Position numbers and translations under genes: made by a program
Shown: positions 4,598 to 5,165 of the stretch, piece by piece
How the letters are laid out: each line of letters begins with the position of its first letter
Position numbering within the stretch: position 1 is the first letter of the stretch
The notes under the pieces: generated by a model
Databases searched by the model: none
Told to the model about the DNA's origin: nothing
Seen by the model: only the letters and a program-made list of their open reading frames with translations
NCBI GenBank assembly: GCA_016764135.1
Contig: JAESSL010000374.1
Span: forward strand, 1 to 5,165
Length of the DNA stretch: 5,165 bases
Source of the DNA: Alphaproteobacteria bacterium
GTDB taxonomy: Bacteria > Pseudomonadota > Alphaproteobacteria > UBA8366 > GCA-2717185
Direction of reading: 5' to 3'

Positions 4598-4635
4598 AGG
4601 GCCGGTGGATCACCTGATCTCCCGGCCTTTTTTTT
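4598..4635 (+). terminator. Strong rho-independent terminator
   Basis: GGCCGG (4600-4605) pairs with CCGGCC (4622-4627). An inner GATCA/TGATC (4608-4612, 4615-4619) is also complementary, and eight T follow (4628-4635). The T-run orients it to plus-strand transcription, away from the hemY direction, so it supports a plus-strand transcript here. Its 5' arm overlaps by two bases the preceding CCCTG/CAGGG hairpin. CCTGATCTC occurs twice, 24 bases apart (4589, 4613). Confidence 0.75.
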
Positions 4636-4670
4636 GCCTAGGGCTTGGGTTTGTCCTGCAGTGAGCCGTT

Positions 4671-5165
4671 CTAGGCTGGCGCCGTAATTTCCGGGGGCGT
4701 TTGATCTGATTTCATCAGGTTTGACCCTGTTTTCAGTGCTGCCTGTGGGAGGTTGCGTGGGGCTCGCCATTGTAACCGGTCGAAAGCGCCACAATGGCCG
4801 CACACTGCTTGCCAGGCGTCATGGGCGCCGCCGCAGGCCCCGCATATCCAGCCGCTATCGGCGCGCGAGGGTTTGGCCAACCATCGTCCCGCCGCTGCGG
4901 CGTCGCCATGTTCAGCAGTTTCAATATCCGCCATCAACCGATAAACGCGCGCGTCAATCTCTGCGCCGTTTTTTGCGTCGTCGAGTATGCCGGACAAATG
5001 ATGTCGCGCTTCGCCCCATAAATTGGCCGCCAAGCCTGCGCGGGCCAATGCGATACGGCTTTCCGCGTGGTCAGGCTGTAGATTGGCTAAATGTTGGACG
5101 CGCTTCATTCGCTCCAGGTCCGAGGTCCCAGGCTCCAGGGTGACGTAGATGGCGGCCAGTTCCGG
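4671..5165 (-). CDS. hemY: C-terminal part of HemY-type TPR protein with zinc-ribbon tail (enters from right edge)
   Basis: 164 codons of an open minus-strand frame run from the right edge to TAG (4673-4671). The N-terminus is outside the window, so the internal ATG at 5108 is not the start. The sequence begins PELAAIYVTLEPG and continues with helix pairs of TPR character, ANLQPDHAESRIALARAGL and LWGEARHHLSGIL, then RVYRLMADIETAEHGD. These match my memory of the C-terminal half of alphaproteobacterial HemY (COG3898), an inner-membrane protein tied to late haem synthesis. Near the end WICGACGG and VCGHCGAFDRLQW form C-x2-C-x10-C-x2-C, a zinc ribbon like the rubredoxin-type tail of LapB/YciM. 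The HemY N-terminal membrane domain would lie off the window. No minus-strand terminator follows, so transcription may run on towards tRNA-Thr. An alternative is another TPR/zinc-ribbon protein. Confidence 0.75.
   Translation of the reverse strand, partial: PELAAIYVTLEPGTSDLERMKRVQHLANLQPDHAESRIALARAGLAANLWGEARHHLSGILDDAKNGAEIDARVYRLMADIETAEHGDAAAAGRWLAKPSRADSGWICGACGGAHDAWQAVCGHCGAFDRLQWRAPRNLPQAALKTGSNLMKSDQTPPEITAPA

Larger units (their letters stand above)
4512..4635 (+). ncRNA. Candidate small structured RNA in the tRNA-hemY gap
   Basis: About 120 bases without a conventional plus-strand gene contain four inverted repeats in a row. (1) AGTGA/TCACT (4512-4516, 4523-4527). (2) CATGTC/GACATG (4555-4560, 4574-4579) enclosing GTC-TTCG-GAC (4564-4573), a C(UUCG)G tetraloop typical of stable RNA. 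(3) CCCTG/CAGGG (4588-4592, 4597-4601). (4) GGCCGG/CCGGCC with T8, a terminator. The T-run fixes the plus strand. It would converge with hemY and could base-pair with hemY mRNA running past its stop. It matches none of the 6S, SRP or tmRNA signatures I know. No function is assigned, and the 5' end is a guess from the weak promoter. Confidence 0.45.

Noticed and set aside
4585..4635. CTGAGA on the minus strand, reminiscent of a TPP riboswitch
   Set aside because: The other conserved TPP elements are absent, and the CTGAGA is part of a short palindrome explained by the terminator region.
4721..5143. 140-codon plus-strand frame, Arg-rich
   Set aside because: Antisense to the hemY C-terminus, whose TPR and zinc-ribbon motifs are clear.

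Overview
The window looks like chromosomal DNA of an alphaproteobacterium, probably of Rhodospirillales type. This rests on the Thr tRNA sequence, moderately GC-rich proteobacterial coding sequence, and a HemY C-terminus whose zinc-ribbon tail I associate with that group. No taxon can be proven from the window.

Layout. (1) Positions 1-835, minus strand: the first 278 codons of a larger, visibly more AT-rich gene that runs off the left edge. It carries four degenerate ~65-70-residue repeats of a kind I associate with large glycosyltransferase or polysaccharide proteins. (2) 836-1145: a 310-base divergent intergenic region with a strong plus-strand terminator that has no gene before it. (3) 1146-4095, plus strand: a four-gene accessory cluster. 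It holds a one-domain and a two-domain dimeric alpha/beta-barrel protein, a short-chain dehydrogenase-fold protein that lacks both the catalytic Ser and Tyr, and a phytanoyl-CoA dioxygenase-like (PhyH) Fe(II)/2-oxoglutarate oxygenase split by a frameshift at a run of eight G. (4) 4182-4381, minus strand: an intact tRNA-Thr(CGU) and, 124 bases away on its 5' side, a duplicated 5' half of the same tRNA. (5) 4383-4670: no conventional gene, but a run of inverted repeats ending in a strong plus-strand terminator, a good candidate for a small structured RNA. (6) 4671-5165, minus strand: the C-terminal 164 residues of a HemY-type TPR protein, entering from the right edge.

How it fits together. hemY and tRNA-Thr look like core genome. 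Everything below 4182 looks like variable DNA next to the 3' end of a tRNA gene, a common insertion hotspot. The plus-strand cluster reads like a small oxidative pathway for an organic substrate: an oxygenase, a dehydrogenase-fold protein, and small barrel proteins of a fold used by monooxygenases, isomerases and decarboxylases. The substrate cannot be told from sequence. The intergenic gaps (97, 176 and 135 bases) are wide for one tight operon, so internal promoters are possible.

The points most worth a second look are the SDR missing Ser and Tyr, three copies of one barrel domain in a row, the G8 frameshift in the oxygenase, the half-tRNA duplication, and the candidate structured RNA. No CRISPR array, transposase, integrase or rRNA was seen.
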